Assembly (NCBI GenBank): GCA_963747765.1
Contig: CAVVGH010000012.1
Location: 1-64,000 of the forward strand
Direction: 5' to 3'
DNA length: 64,000 nucleotides
Origin: VRUE01 sp963747765
Lineage (GTDB): Bacteria; Actinomycetota; Thermoleophilia; Solirubrobacterales; 70-9
The position numbers and the translations under genes are program-made. How positions within the stretch are numbered: position 1 is the first letter of the stretch; every line of letters begins with the position of its first letter. Below the pieces are notes generated by a model, which had not been told where the DNA came from, searched no databases, and worked only from the letters and a program-made list of their open reading frames with translations. Positions 52,521-61,381 of this stretch are shown piece after piece.

Positions 52521-53986
52521 TGCTTCCTCCCCGGCACGGTCAGGGGAGATGACTCCACCTCACGGCGCCTGCGCCTGCGCTGAGCCAGGTTCAGCGCGTC
52601 GTCGGCGTCCTCGAAGAAGTGTCGCTCGATCGTCGTTTCGAGCTCGTCGAGCAATCCGCGGCGCCGCAGACTCAGCTTCTGCTGGCGCTCGACGTCGAGC
52701 AGGTCGCGCACCAGCTGGTAGTGGAGATTGCTTCCGCAGAGGTCGCGCAACTCCCGCAACTCGTCGGCGCCGAGAGGTAGATGCGGGCTGAGTCGCTCTT
52801 CCTCGGTCTCGAACGGCTCCCCCATCGCCTCCTCGTAGACGACCGGAAGGCGGTCCTCGAACTCGTGCTTGTCGACCACCCAGATGCGGCGGATCTCGCA
52901 CAACTCATCACGCGAAATTAGCTGGGTGTCGCGGACCTCCTCGGGGGCGTGCTCACGGATGTAGCGCTGGGCCTCGAGCAGCTCGCGCAGCCACCTTTCG
53001 CGCGACTCCTGCGTGTAGGGACCGTGGATGAGGCGATCACCGTGTAGCTGGACCCGCCCGGAGAAGCGACGGAAGTCCCGCAGATGGCGGTCGTCGCTGA
53101 CGTCGAGCTTGTCGCGCAGCTCGAGCAGCGGCAGCATCCACTCCTTCTCCTCGTCATTCTGGATCATCGCCGCCATCGACTTGTCCTTCTCGACCAGCGT
53201 GCAGGTCCAACAGCCGAAGCGGCTGTCGCCGCAGCTCGGCGTCGAAGAGTCGACGACGAGCGGGCACTCACCATCCTCTGAGGCCCCCTGGTACATGCTC
53301 AGCAGATCCTTGTTGTCGTAGCCCCAGGGGTTTGGCTCCTGCATGAGATAGGTCCAGACGTCGTCGTTCGACCAGTCCTCGATCGGCGAGTAGACGAGTG
53401 AGTTGGGCAGGCTGGCGTTGGGCGAGAGAAAGTCCCGGACGCGGGTCTTCTCCTGGCGCTGCATCGTGCGGGCACGAGCCTGGCTCTCGGCCTTGCGGAC
53501 ACCAAGTACGAGGATCGCCTCGCCGTGATCGGCGACTACCTGGCGGATGAAGTCATTCGACGGGTTGATCTTCATTCGCTCGGTGCACCAACGGAACTTT
53601 GGCCGCGGTGCCGGGTAGCCCTTGCCGATCAGATTTACCCAGAACGTGTCGGAGGTCTTGGGGGTGAGGCGGTTCGTGGTGAGCGGCATCTCCAGCTCCT
53701 CCGCACGCTGACTCATCACCTCCAGCGAGCGACCCACCCAGGCCGCAACCACCGGGTTCTCGACCAGGGTGTCGGTGGTGATCACGAAGACCGGCTTGTG
53801 GCGCTGCCCGGTCGCCAGCCCCGCCAGCGCCGTCCAGACCAGCTGCAAGGTCGCGGTCGAATCCTTGCCGCCGCTGTAGCCGACCACCCAGGGGACATCG
53901 TCTTCAAGGTAGAGACGCTGGGTCGTAGCGACGAGGTCGGCGACCGCCTGGCCGTAGCCCGTGTCCGCGAAGGCCGATCCGCTCAT
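52517..53986 (-). CDS. dndC: DndC, ATP pyrophosphatase of DNA phosphorothioation
   Basis: 489 residues from the ATG at 53986. The PP-loop SGGKDST is at residues 38-44. Cys at about 134 (FRWCTERM), 241, 252, 259 and 262 (PSCGDSRFGCWTC) should hold the 4Fe-4S cluster. DndC activates the DNA backbone with ATP so that sulfur replaces a non-bridging oxygen. Similar to PAPS reductase. First gene of the minus-strand operon, only 17 bp from the divergent dndA start, so the promoters must overlap the coding 5' ends. Confidence 0.95.
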   Translation of the reverse strand: MSGSAFADTGYGQAVADLVATTQRLYLEDDVPWVVGYSGGKDSTATLQLVWTALAGLATGQRHKPVFVITTDTLVENPVVAAWVGRSLEVMSQRAEELEMPLTTNRLTPKTSDTFWVNLIGKGYPAPRPKFRWCTERMKINPSNDFIRQVVADHGEAILVLGVRKAESQARARTMQRQEKTRVRDFLSPNASLPNSLVYSPIEDWSNDDVWTYLMQEPNPWGYDNKDLLSMYQGASEDGECPLVVDSSTPSCGDSRFGCWTCTLVEKDKSMAAMIQNDEEKEWMLPLLELRDKLDVSDDRHLRDFRRFSGRVQLHGDRLIHGPYTQESRERWLRELLEAQRYIREHAPEEVRDTQLISRDELCEIRRIWVVDKHEFEDRLPVVYEEAMGEPFETEEERLSPHLPLGADELRELRDLCGSNLHYQLVRDLLDVERQQKLSLRRRGLLDELETTIERHFFEDADDALNLAQRRRRRREVESSPLTVPGRKQ

Positions 53987-54003
53987 CTCGCTACCGTTGG
54001 CCC

Positions 54004-55206
54004 GTGATTCAGGGCGGCGCACTTCTTCATCACTCGAAAATACCGTCGTCCGCGGCGCAGAAAGATCCAGACCGCGCCGTCTACCTCGACACCTGCGCCA
54101 CCACCCCGCTCCTTCCGGATGTCCTCGAAGAGATCGGCCGCTATCTGGCCATCGAGTACGGCAATGAGGGGAGCCGCACCCACGAGTACGGGGCCGCAGC
54201 CCGGCGCCGCGTCAACCGCGCGCGCGAGGAGGTCGCCGTCCTCGCCGCCGCGCGGCCCGACGAGGTCATCTTCACCAGCGGCGCCACCGAGGCCAACAAT
54301 CTGGCCATCCTTGGCCTTGCACCGGCCCTGAGAGCGAGCGGCAAGGGCCACGTGGTTACGACCGCGCTTGAGCACAAGGCGGTGCTTGAGCCATTCGCGC
54401 GATTGGAGGAGGAAGGCTTCGCCGTATCGCGGGTGACGGCAGGGGAGAGTGGCCTCGTCGACCCCGTCGAGCTGGCGGCGGCGGTCGGTCCGGATACCGG
54501 GCTGGTCAGCTTGATGGCGGCTAACAACGAGACCGGTGTCCTTCAGGATGTCCCCGCGGTCGCTGCCGCCCTACCCGAAGATGTCTACCTCCACGTCGAC
54601 GCTGCCCAAAGCTTCGGCAAGGAGCCCGTGCCCCTGGCCGAACCACGGATCGACCTGGTGAGCGGCTCCGCCCATAAGCTGCATGGCCCGAAGGGGATCG
54701 GAACGCTCATCGCGCGCCGGCGCGGCTACCGGCGGCCGCCGCTTCGCGCGCTTACGGTCGGCGGTGGACAGGAACGCGGCCTGCGGCCGGGCACCGTGCC
54801 CGTCCATCTCGTCGCGGGCTTCGGCTCCGCCGCCGCTGCCGCCGCGGCGGAGCAAGGCGAGCGCCGGGCGGCCAACCTCGCTTTCCGCAAACGCACGCTG
54901 GCGGCGCTCGCCCCCCTCTCCCCCGCTTACAACGGCAACCCCGAGGCGACGCTTCCCCATGTGCTCAATGTCAGCTTCCCCGGGATCGACGCCGAAGCCG
55001 CGATCCTCGCGACCAAGAACCTGGTCGCGCTCTCCAGCGGCAGTGCCTGCAACTCGGGCAGTTTCGAGCGCAGCCACGTACTGGAAGCGATGGGCCTCAG
55101 CGGCGAGCGCCTCGATGGCGCACTGCGGATCTCCTGGTGCCACCTCACCGAGGAGCCTGACTGGCCGGAGTTCGTACGCCGTCTCCAGAACCTGCAGCGA
55201 CAGTAG
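54004..55206 (+). CDS. dndA: DndA, cysteine desulfurase
   Basis: 400 residues, GTG start (the only start in frame before conserved sequence). PLP-binding Lys in GSAHKLHGPKGIG, PLP site SGATEANNLAILG, active Cys in SSGSACNSGSF. It takes sulfur from cysteine and passes it to DndC; many Dnd systems use a general IscS instead, here a dedicated gene sits beside dndC in the opposite direction. The N-terminal 20 residues before RAVYLDTCATT are not typical and depend on the GTG. Confidence 0.92.
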   Translation: MIQGGALLHHSKIPSSAAQKDPDRAVYLDTCATTPLLPDVLEEIGRYLAIEYGNEGSRTHEYGAAARRRVNRAREEVAVLAAARPDEVIFTSGATEANNLAILGLAPALRASGKGHVVTTALEHKAVLEPFARLEEEGFAVSRVTAGESGLVDPVELAAAVGPDTGLVSLMAANNETGVLQDVPAVAAALPEDVYLHVDAAQSFGKEPVPLAEPRIDLVSGSAHKLHGPKGIGTLIARRRGYRRPPLRALTVGGGQERGLRPGTVPVHLVAGFGSAAAAAAAEQGERRAANLAFRKRTLAALAPLSPAYNGNPEATLPHVLNVSFPGIDAEAAILATKNLVALSSGSACNSGSFERSHVLEAMGLSGERLDGALRISWCHLTEEPDWPEFVRRLQNLQRQ

Positions 55207-55221
55207 CGGGATAATCGGCGA

Positions 55222-56277
55222 ATGACCGAGCTCGGTTCGGAATTCGCGCAGCGGTACGTGATCGAAGCGGAGATCGGTCGCGGCGGCATGGGGGTGGTCT
55301 ACCGAGCGCGGGACCTCCAACTCGAGCGCGCAGTCGCGCTCAAGGTGCTGCGCGAGGAGGGCGCCGAAAAACCCGAGTTCAGGACCCGCTTCCAGCGCGA
55401 GATCGCGCTGGCGGCCTCCCTGTCTCATCCCTACATCGTTCCCGTCTACGAGGGCGACGTCGCCGACGGCCAGTTCTACTTCACGATGGAGCTCGTCGAC
55501 GGCTCCGACCTTGACCGAATCTGTGGGTCGGCGCCCCTCGATCCCGGGCGCGCGGTGAAGCTTCTTCGCCAGGTCTGCGCCGCTCTCCAGTTCATTCACG
55601 AGAAGGGATACGTTCACCGCGACGTCAAGCCGACCAACGTCCTGATCTGGAACCCAGGCAGCGAGTGGGAGACGGTCAAACTCACCGACTTCGGGATCGC
55701 CCGCACCCTTGCCAATGACAGCGGACTGACCAAGTTCCAGCCAGGGTCCCCTCCCTACATGTCTCCGGAGGCGGTCGAGCACCACGAACAGACGCCGCTG
55801 TCGGACCAGTACTCGCTCGGAATCATGGCCTTCGAGCTGCTCAGCGGTCGTCGTCCGTTCCCCAAAGACCGGCTGCCGCGGGCACATTGTGACGACCCGG
55901 TCCCACCGCTCGGCGAGCTTGCCCCTGGGGTACCCGAGCCCGTCTGCGTAGCGGTTACGCGAGCGCTAGAGAAGGCACCCGCCGACCGCTTTCCGAACGT
56001 CAACGCCTTCGCCGCCGCCCTCAGCACTGCGACGAGCCGGCAACGCGCGCCAGCCGAGCCGCAGTCAGCGCATGCTCCATTGCAGGAAGAGATCGCTGCC
56101 GTTCTCGGGTCCGCCGGCACGCGCTGGGTTCAGTTCGAGGAGATCGCCCGCGAGGTGAACGAGCGCGGACGCTGCCCAGAGCAAGTGACGCCCATCGACA
56201 TCGAGCGCCGGGCTGCGATCTATAGCAACCGCTTCCGTCGCCGCGGCGCGGCATTGAAGATACGCGAGAGGCGCTGA
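55222..56277 (+). CDS. Serine/threonine protein kinase with C-terminal winged-helix-like domain
   Basis: 351 residues. Kinase domain 10-265: glycine loop GRGGMGVVYRA, Lys41, HRDVKPTNV (catalytic Asp134), DFGIA (156-160), and PPYMSPEA. No transmembrane helix or PASTA domain, so it is cytoplasmic. The last 70 residues (RWVQFEEIAREVNERGRC through AIYSNRFRRRGAALKIRER) are basic and look like a winged helix. It follows dndA by 15 bp and probably shares its transcript. A kinase is not a standard member of Dnd systems; a role in controlling modification or restriction is inference. Confidence 0.88.
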   Translation: MTELGSEFAQRYVIEAEIGRGGMGVVYRARDLQLERAVALKVLREEGAEKPEFRTRFQREIALAASLSHPYIVPVYEGDVADGQFYFTMELVDGSDLDRICGSAPLDPGRAVKLLRQVCAALQFIHEKGYVHRDVKPTNVLIWNPGSEWETVKLTDFGIARTLANDSGLTKFQPGSPPYMSPEAVEHHEQTPLSDQYSLGIMAFELLSGRRPFPKDRLPRAHCDDPVPPLGELAPGVPEPVCVAVTRALEKAPADRFPNVNAFAAALSTATSRQRAPAEPQSAHAPLQEEIAAVLGSAGTRWVQFEEIAREVNERGRCPEQVTPIDIERRAAIYSNRFRRRGAALKIRERR

Positions 56278-56278
56278 G

Positions 56279-56758
56279 TCAACCCTCCTGGCCCTGCTCG
56301 CCTTCCATCTCAGCGATTAGCCGTCCCAGCCCGGCGGTGCTGGTCACGTCGCGCGGATTCTCTGCCTCCAGGATCAGCTCGAGAATCACATCGGCGCGGT
56401 CGCGGGGCTTGTCCATCACCTGGTCGCGCAGTACAGCGAGCCCGCCATTGGCGTATTCAACGAAGAGCTGGCGGCGCTCGGCTCCCCGCTCGCGCCGCAT
56501 GATCGCGATCTCATCCGCCTCGGCCGCCGCGATCAGGTCGGCGATGAAGGACGTACCATCTTCTTGGAAGACGCTCCAGCGGATCTCTTTGCCGCCTTTC
56601 TCGACCGGCTCGCGGCGACCTTTCTGGTAGCCGACGGCGGCAGCAAAAGCGATCGCAGCGGCGCGCGTCACGAACGGCCCTTCGTCGGTCAGGGCAACGA
56701 GCACCTCCTCCTTGTCCACCGGCAGGTAGACCCTGGGGTCGGCGCTTTCGCCGTTCAT
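56279..56758 (-). CDS. DNA phosphorothioation-associated protein 4-like
   Basis: 159 residues from the ATG at 56758, overlapping the ATPase stop. The body reads ALTDEGPFVTRAAAIAFAAAVGYQKGRREPV (parts: FVTRAAAIAFAAAVGYQKGR) and LFVEYANGGLAVLRDQV, the pattern of the dnd-associated protein 4 family, which accompanies a second ATPase and a helicase in some Dnd loci. Function not established. It ends two bases from the kinase stop, convergent. Confidence 0.75.
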   Translation of the reverse strand: MNGESADPRVYLPVDKEEVLVALTDEGPFVTRAAAIAFAAAVGYQKGRREPVEKGGKEIRWSVFQEDGTSFIADLIAAAEADEIAIMRRERGAERRQLFVEYANGGLAVLRDQVMDKPRDRADVILELILEAENPRDVTSTAGLGRLIAEMEGEQGQEG

Positions 56759-58812
56759 ACTGCCTCGATCCGGGCCCACTCGGGGCCATCGTCGTAGACC
56801 ACGAACTCGGTCGCGCCGCCGGGTAGCTCGATGTCCTCGGCCTTGTCGCGGTCGTTGGTGCTGTGCCGGATCACGTACTGTCTGCCGACTCGCGGCAGCA
56901 GCACGTCCCTGACCGCGCCAAGGCCCTGCGATTTCGACACCATCACTACCACCTGTGGCGCCAACTGGGGGATAGTGCGGGAGATCCGCTCCTGGTAGGA
57001 GGTGTCGAGCTTGCCGAATGGCGAGTCCATCACGACCGGGAAGATGCCTCCCGAGAACTCGCCGAGCACTCCGCCGGAGTCATTGTCCTGAAAGCGCTGG
57101 CGGGCGAAGTCGGCGACCGCGCCGACGAAGGCGAGGCTGAGGATCTGGCTCTCGCCGCTTGAGCGGGCGACATCGGATTCTTCGTCGCGTGGTTTGGTCA
57201 AGCGCAGCCGGAAGTCGCGGTCGAGCTGAGCCCGATAGTCCTTATACGAGGTTCCCGCGTATATGCGGGAGATCTCCCTGTCGAGGCTCGCGCGGACTTT
57301 CTCCGTCTCAGCCTCGAACACCGCCTCCAGCTCCAACCGGGCTTCCCGAGCCACCGCGACCCGCCGCTTTGCCCGTTCCGCCTCTGCATTCTTCGCCTCG
57401 GCCTTGAGAATGTCCCGTTCGGCGTCACCCTTTTCAGCCTCTAGAGTGCGCTTTCTTTCCAGGAGGACGCCTATCCGCATCGTGTCAACCTGGGAGGCGT
57501 CCTCAAGCTGCTCTCGGCGCCGCTCGAGCTGGCGGATTTCCTCGGAGTCGATCCGGCCCATCGTTTCCTTGATTTCGTCGAGCTGCTCGCGGATCGTCTG
57601 GCGACGGCGGCGATGCCGCTCCAGCTCGCCGTTGGTCTCGTGCAGGTAGTCATAGAGCCGGTCCCGCCTGCCAAAGACATGGCCGGCTTCGCCGCCGACT
57701 TCGATCCAGGTCTCCTCGGCAAGGCTGTCGCCTGCTTTGTCCATCCACTCCTCAACGCAGCGATAGGCGCTCCCGCCCTCGGTCAACTCGCGTCCACAGA
57801 TGCAGCGGTTGCCATCGAGGAGATCCTGGATCAGCTGCTGCTTGATCGCAGAAGGGATCTCGCCGCGGGTCCGGTGCTCTTCGACCGTACGGGTGACTGT
57901 CTGTGCCAATCCCTCGAGGAAGGCGAAGTGCCCCTCAGCCGAAATCTTGACGGCGAGCGACGACTTCGAGGCGGCGATCTCGGACTCAACCTGCGTCAGT
58001 TCCGCTTCCTGCTCTTCACGCCGAAGCTGCAGCTCCTGTGCCTCCTTCTTGCTCGCCAGCGTCGCGTAGATCTTGGCAATTTCGTCGCTGCGGATCCGGT
58101 TGTCGGCAGCCAGCCCTGCCCGCTCCTTCTCGATCCCCGCGATATCGCTCCGGATCCGTTCCAGCTCCGCATTCAGACGCTTGTCGTCCTCAGAACCGAC
58201 CTCAGCCGCCTCGCGTCCCAGTTCCTCCCCCGCCTGTTCGAGGTGCCGGATCGCGCGTTCGACGACGGTCAGGCCGAGAATCGTCTTGATCCCGTCCTCG
58301 ATGTCGGCGTAGGCATCCTTGCTCGCCAGCTTTTCAATCTGCTCGCCATCAAAGAAGAAAAAGGAATGGAGGCGATCCGGGAGGATCTGGCGGATCGCTT
58401 TTTCGGGGTTGTCACGCACGTGGCTTCGCCCGGACTCGTCGGTGAAACGCAGGCTGACCTCGGGCTCCAGCTGGATACGGGCGCCGTCCTCGCCCTTGCG
58501 GGCAGAGTCAATGCGTTCGACGGTGTAGGTCCGGCCCTGATCCTCAAAGACGAGGGTGACTCGCGCTTCTAGCGTCTCCCCGGGTTCGGCCTCGGCCCAG
58601 GCGGAGTGATTGATTAGATCCTCGGGCTCCTCAAAAGCAGGGCTGTGCTCGCCATAGAGCGCCCAGGTGAAGGCGTTCAGGAGAGCAGTCTTGCCGGCGC
58701 CGTTGGCTCCGTAGATGACCGTGACGTTGCGATCGTCACTTGTAGAGAACCGCAGCGATTGCTCACCTCGGTACTGCCGGAAGTCCTTCAGGCTTGCCGA
58801 ATGGAGAATCAA
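56755..58812 (-). CDS. Second DndD-like SMC ATPase
   Basis: 685 residues, TTG start overlapping the small gene upstream (TTGA). Walker A YGANGAGKTALLNAF (about 34-48), extensive coiled coils (190-320 and 400-510), a Cys pair CICGREL in the hinge that could bind zinc, ABC signature RSSGESQILSLAFVGAV and Walker B FPVVMDSPFGKLD. It differs strongly from DndD at 50562. Together with the PLD-helicase it probably acts on DNA that lacks phosphorothioates; that role is inference from the gene set. Lower-case parallels exist in defence systems such as DndFGH and PbeABCD. Confidence 0.88.
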   Translation of the reverse strand: MILHSASLKDFRQYRGEQSLRFSTSDDRNVTVIYGANGAGKTALLNAFTWALYGEHSPAFEEPEDLINHSAWAEAEPGETLEARVTLVFEDQGRTYTVERIDSARKGEDGARIQLEPEVSLRFTDESGRSHVRDNPEKAIRQILPDRLHSFFFFDGEQIEKLASKDAYADIEDGIKTILGLTVVERAIRHLEQAGEELGREAAEVGSEDDKRLNAELERIRSDIAGIEKERAGLAADNRIRSDEIAKIYATLASKKEAQELQLRREEQEAELTQVESEIAASKSSLAVKISAEGHFAFLEGLAQTVTRTVEEHRTRGEIPSAIKQQLIQDLLDGNRCICGRELTEGGSAYRCVEEWMDKAGDSLAEETWIEVGGEAGHVFGRRDRLYDYLHETNGELERHRRRRQTIREQLDEIKETMGRIDSEEIRQLERRREQLEDASQVDTMRIGVLLERKRTLEAEKGDAERDILKAEAKNAEAERAKRRVAVAREARLELEAVFEAETEKVRASLDREISRIYAGTSYKDYRAQLDRDFRLRLTKPRDEESDVARSSGESQILSLAFVGAVADFARQRFQDNDSGGVLGEFSGGIFPVVMDSPFGKLDTSYQERISRTIPQLAPQVVVMVSKSQGLGAVRDVLLPRVGRQYVIRHSTNDRDKAEDIELPGGATEFVVYDDGPEWARIEAV

Positions 58813-58988
58813 CGGACGTGGTTCTTGATCAAGTCGATCAGGTCCTTACGGATTCGCGGGCGTTCCAAGTGGACGTTTTCGCGCTCCAGCAACAGAATCG
58901 CCGCCAGCACCTCTTTGGCCTCGGATGACAATGCCTCCGTCTGGCCATTGCCACGATCGTCAGCTTTGGTGGGGAGTCCGTCAGCCAA
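58809..58988 (-). CDS. 59-residue protein of the putative restriction module
   Basis: A small gene in a dense operon. The TTG at 58988 overlaps the helicase stop (TTGGCTGA), and its own TGA overlaps the ATPase TTG start. The product is charged: LSSEAKEVLAAILLLERENV in the centre, RPRIRKDLIDLIKNHVR at the end, predicted helical. No family known to me. The double overlap and filled spacing argue for translation. It could bridge the helicase and the ATPase. Confidence 0.65.
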   Translation of the reverse strand: MADGLPTKADDRGNGQTEALSSEAKEVLAAILLLERENVHLERPRIRKDLIDLIKNHVR

Positions 58989-61095
58989 TGTGCAGTAACC
59001 CGTATCTTTCTCTCACCTCGGCCAGCGAGTGCAGGGCCTGCAGACCGTTCCGAGCGAGTTGAGCGAACAATGCTATCCGGTTCAACTCTCTCTCGACCAG
59101 CCTGCGCTCGGTTGCCCAGAGTTCCGCTTCGACCGATCCTGCTGGCGGCAGAACGAGGAAGTCGTGGATCTCGGCGCTCTCCTTCCCGGGTGCGCGCCGT
59201 AACACCCGCCCGCGGCGCTGGACGAATTGGCGCGGATTGGTGCTGCTGGCGAGGATGAACGCCCGGCGCGTCTCTGGGATGTCAACGCCCTCGTCGAGGC
59301 AGCGAATCGCGACCAGGCCTTGCAGGTCGCCAGCGGCGAAGCGCTCCCGCAGCACATCCCGTTCCTCGGCGAAGTTCTCGTGCGTATAGCTCTGCACCGA
59401 CATCCCGAGCTGAGAACCCAAAAGGCGGACCACCGCGTCGAGTTGGCGTTCGGCGGTGACTTCTCCGGCATCGACCGTCCCGTCGCCGCAGTAGAAGAGG
59501 TTGTGCGTCGTGTTCACGAATGGGCGGACCGTTTCTGCCAGCGCGGTCAACTTGTTCCGGGCGCCAGCCACGATCCGTGCCCGTTTCACCAAGAGAGTGA
59601 GCAGGGGTCCCTCCGGCGCCGACTCCTTGGCGGAGTGGCTCATTCTTGCGATCTTGGCAGTCAATTCCAGGTAGGCGTCCAGCTCCTCGTCCTCCAGCTC
59701 AACCACATGCGGAAAATAGTCATATGGAGTGAGCGCGCCGGACTTGATGGCTGCCTCAAGCCCAAAACTGAAGACGGTGCCCCCGAAATACGAGTCGACA
59801 AACTCCGACCCCTCATCGTCATACGCTCGGTCCGGCGTCGCCGAGAGCGCGATCCGATAGCGATAGGAGTCCGTGAGCGCCTGCCGGGCCATCGACGAGC
59901 CGAGGTTGTGGGCCTCGTCGGCGATCAACAAGGTGTGACGAGGGAATTCGGCGGCCATGGCGCGAAACGGCTCGCCGATGAAGGTGCTGTTCGTCACGAT
60001 CGCCATGGCGAATTTCGCCGAGCCAGCCTTCAGGGCGTGCATCCGCTCGCCCAGCGCCTCCCGCCAGGTGGCAACCGAGCGGTAGCAGAGCACCGGATCA
60101 ACCCCGAATTCCCTAGCCGCTTCCGCCCATTGCCGAACCAGGTGTTGGTAAGGACAGACAACGACGCAGAACAGCGATTTCTCGGTCGCCGCACGATGCT
60201 GTTGAAGCCTGGTCGCGGCGGCCAGGGCAGTGTAGGTCTTGCCGGTCCCGGTCGCCATCTCAAGGATCCCGTGCGCGTCGTTTCGTAACCAAGCGAGAAT
60301 CGCGTCGCGCTGATAGTCGCGCAGCTCCAGCGTGGCCGGGAGATAAGGCTCGCGAGCGGGACAGAACGCCGAAGGCGACGACTCGTCCGGCGGCGCCTCG
60401 GGCTCGCGGGGAGGCGGTGAGACAGACGACCAATGCCTGACCAGTGCCTCAGCGGCCGCCTCCGGAAAGGAGAAGACCTCGAGTCCCGGCGTCTCGTTCG
60501 CCCACAGGTCTTCAAAGTCCGCCCGAATCGACTCGAAGTCCTTCAGCTCGGCCTCGACCCAGGAACGGAAGACCAGGAAGGACTCGAAGTTCGTCCGCAG
60601 CCCACCCTTCGACTCGTTCATCGAGCCGAAAAACGCCACCGAATCACCAGCCTCGTCTTCGAAGAGCCCCAACTTCTCGTGATAGATCCCCGCGGTCCCA
60701 TCCTCTTGACGCACTGCAGCCAGCTTGATCTCCAACCGGCCCTCGGCCACCAGTCGCCCCAGTACCGCCAACCGCTCATTCGCCGCATGGGGATAGGCGA
60801 CAGTCATCACCGCCGTGACCGTTTGCGTGATCTCCCGATCTCGCCGCTTGTAACCATCGACGATGGCCCCCAGGTCCCTCTCCCCCAACTGCGGCGAGGC
60901 GACCAACCTCATCTTCCCCCCACCCCCCAGAAACCCCGCCAATCCATCCGCAGCCGAGCTCAACGCCGCACTCGAATAAAATCCGACTGCTCGGTCATAT
61001 CGCCGCGCACACGAGAGGCAGGGCGCGAAGAAGTCGCGAACGAAATCGTCGCGGCCACTTCTGTATTTCCGTTTGAGTTCTAGGTCTCGAAGCAT
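58981..61095 (-). CDS. DEAD/DEAH helicase with N-terminal PLD-like domain
   Basis: 704 residues. The N-terminal domain (1-200) has HEKLGLF (His139-x-Lys141) and GSMNES (157-162), one HKD half site of the phospholipase D/nuclease superfamily. Then superfamily 2 helicase: Q-like ELRDYQRDAI (258-266), Walker A MATGTGKT (280-287), DEAH (393-396), SATPDRAY, and the second RecA domain with RCLDEGVDIPETRRAFI and QRRGRVLRR. Probably nuclease plus translocase, as in type III or Z1-like restriction enzymes. First gene of the four-gene opposed module. Confidence 0.92.
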   Translation of the reverse strand: MLRDLELKRKYRSGRDDFVRDFFAPCLSCARRYDRAVGFYSSAALSSAADGLAGFLGGGGKMRLVASPQLGERDLGAIVDGYKRRDREITQTVTAVMTVAYPHAANERLAVLGRLVAEGRLEIKLAAVRQEDGTAGIYHEKLGLFEDEAGDSVAFFGSMNESKGGLRTNFESFLVFRSWVEAELKDFESIRADFEDLWANETPGLEVFSFPEAAAEALVRHWSSVSPPPREPEAPPDESSPSAFCPAREPYLPATLELRDYQRDAILAWLRNDAHGILEMATGTGKTYTALAAATRLQQHRAATEKSLFCVVVCPYQHLVRQWAEAAREFGVDPVLCYRSVATWREALGERMHALKAGSAKFAMAIVTNSTFIGEPFRAMAAEFPRHTLLIADEAHNLGSSMARQALTDSYRYRIALSATPDRAYDDEGSEFVDSYFGGTVFSFGLEAAIKSGALTPYDYFPHVVELEDEELDAYLELTAKIARMSHSAKESAPEGPLLTLLVKRARIVAGARNKLTALAETVRPFVNTTHNLFYCGDGTVDAGEVTAERQLDAVVRLLGSQLGMSVQSYTHENFAEERDVLRERFAAGDLQGLVAIRCLDEGVDIPETRRAFILASSTNPRQFVQRRGRVLRRAPGKESAEIHDFLVLPPAGSVEAELWATERRLVERELNRIALFAQLARNGLQALHSLAEVRERYGLLHIG

Positions 61096-61381
61096 GTGCA
61101 GAGGCCAACGCTATATCGAGTCTGCAGGAGTCCGGTGAGGCAAGGTCGGCCAAGGAAGGTGGTCGTCGGACAAAACCGTCCCGATTTCACTGGGGCAGGC
61201 AAGCCCGACTTCGGAGACCAGCTTGAGCCAGCGCTACGTACTCACGCCGACTTCACGAGAGTACCCCGACAACAAATCCTTGCTTGCCACTCCAGCTACG
61301 AGGAACGACGATTCACCGCAAGCAGTGGCCATGGCTTCGTGACAGGGACTCTGCAGGTCGGGGCGACTCCTCTTCGCGGAC
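61096..61381. other. Promoter-side spacer between integrase and PLD-helicase
   Basis: 286 bp before the helicase start and after the integrase stop, so the helicase operon promoter should be here. No obvious repeat, operator or tRNA. Slightly less GC-rich than the surroundings. Confidence 0.4.
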
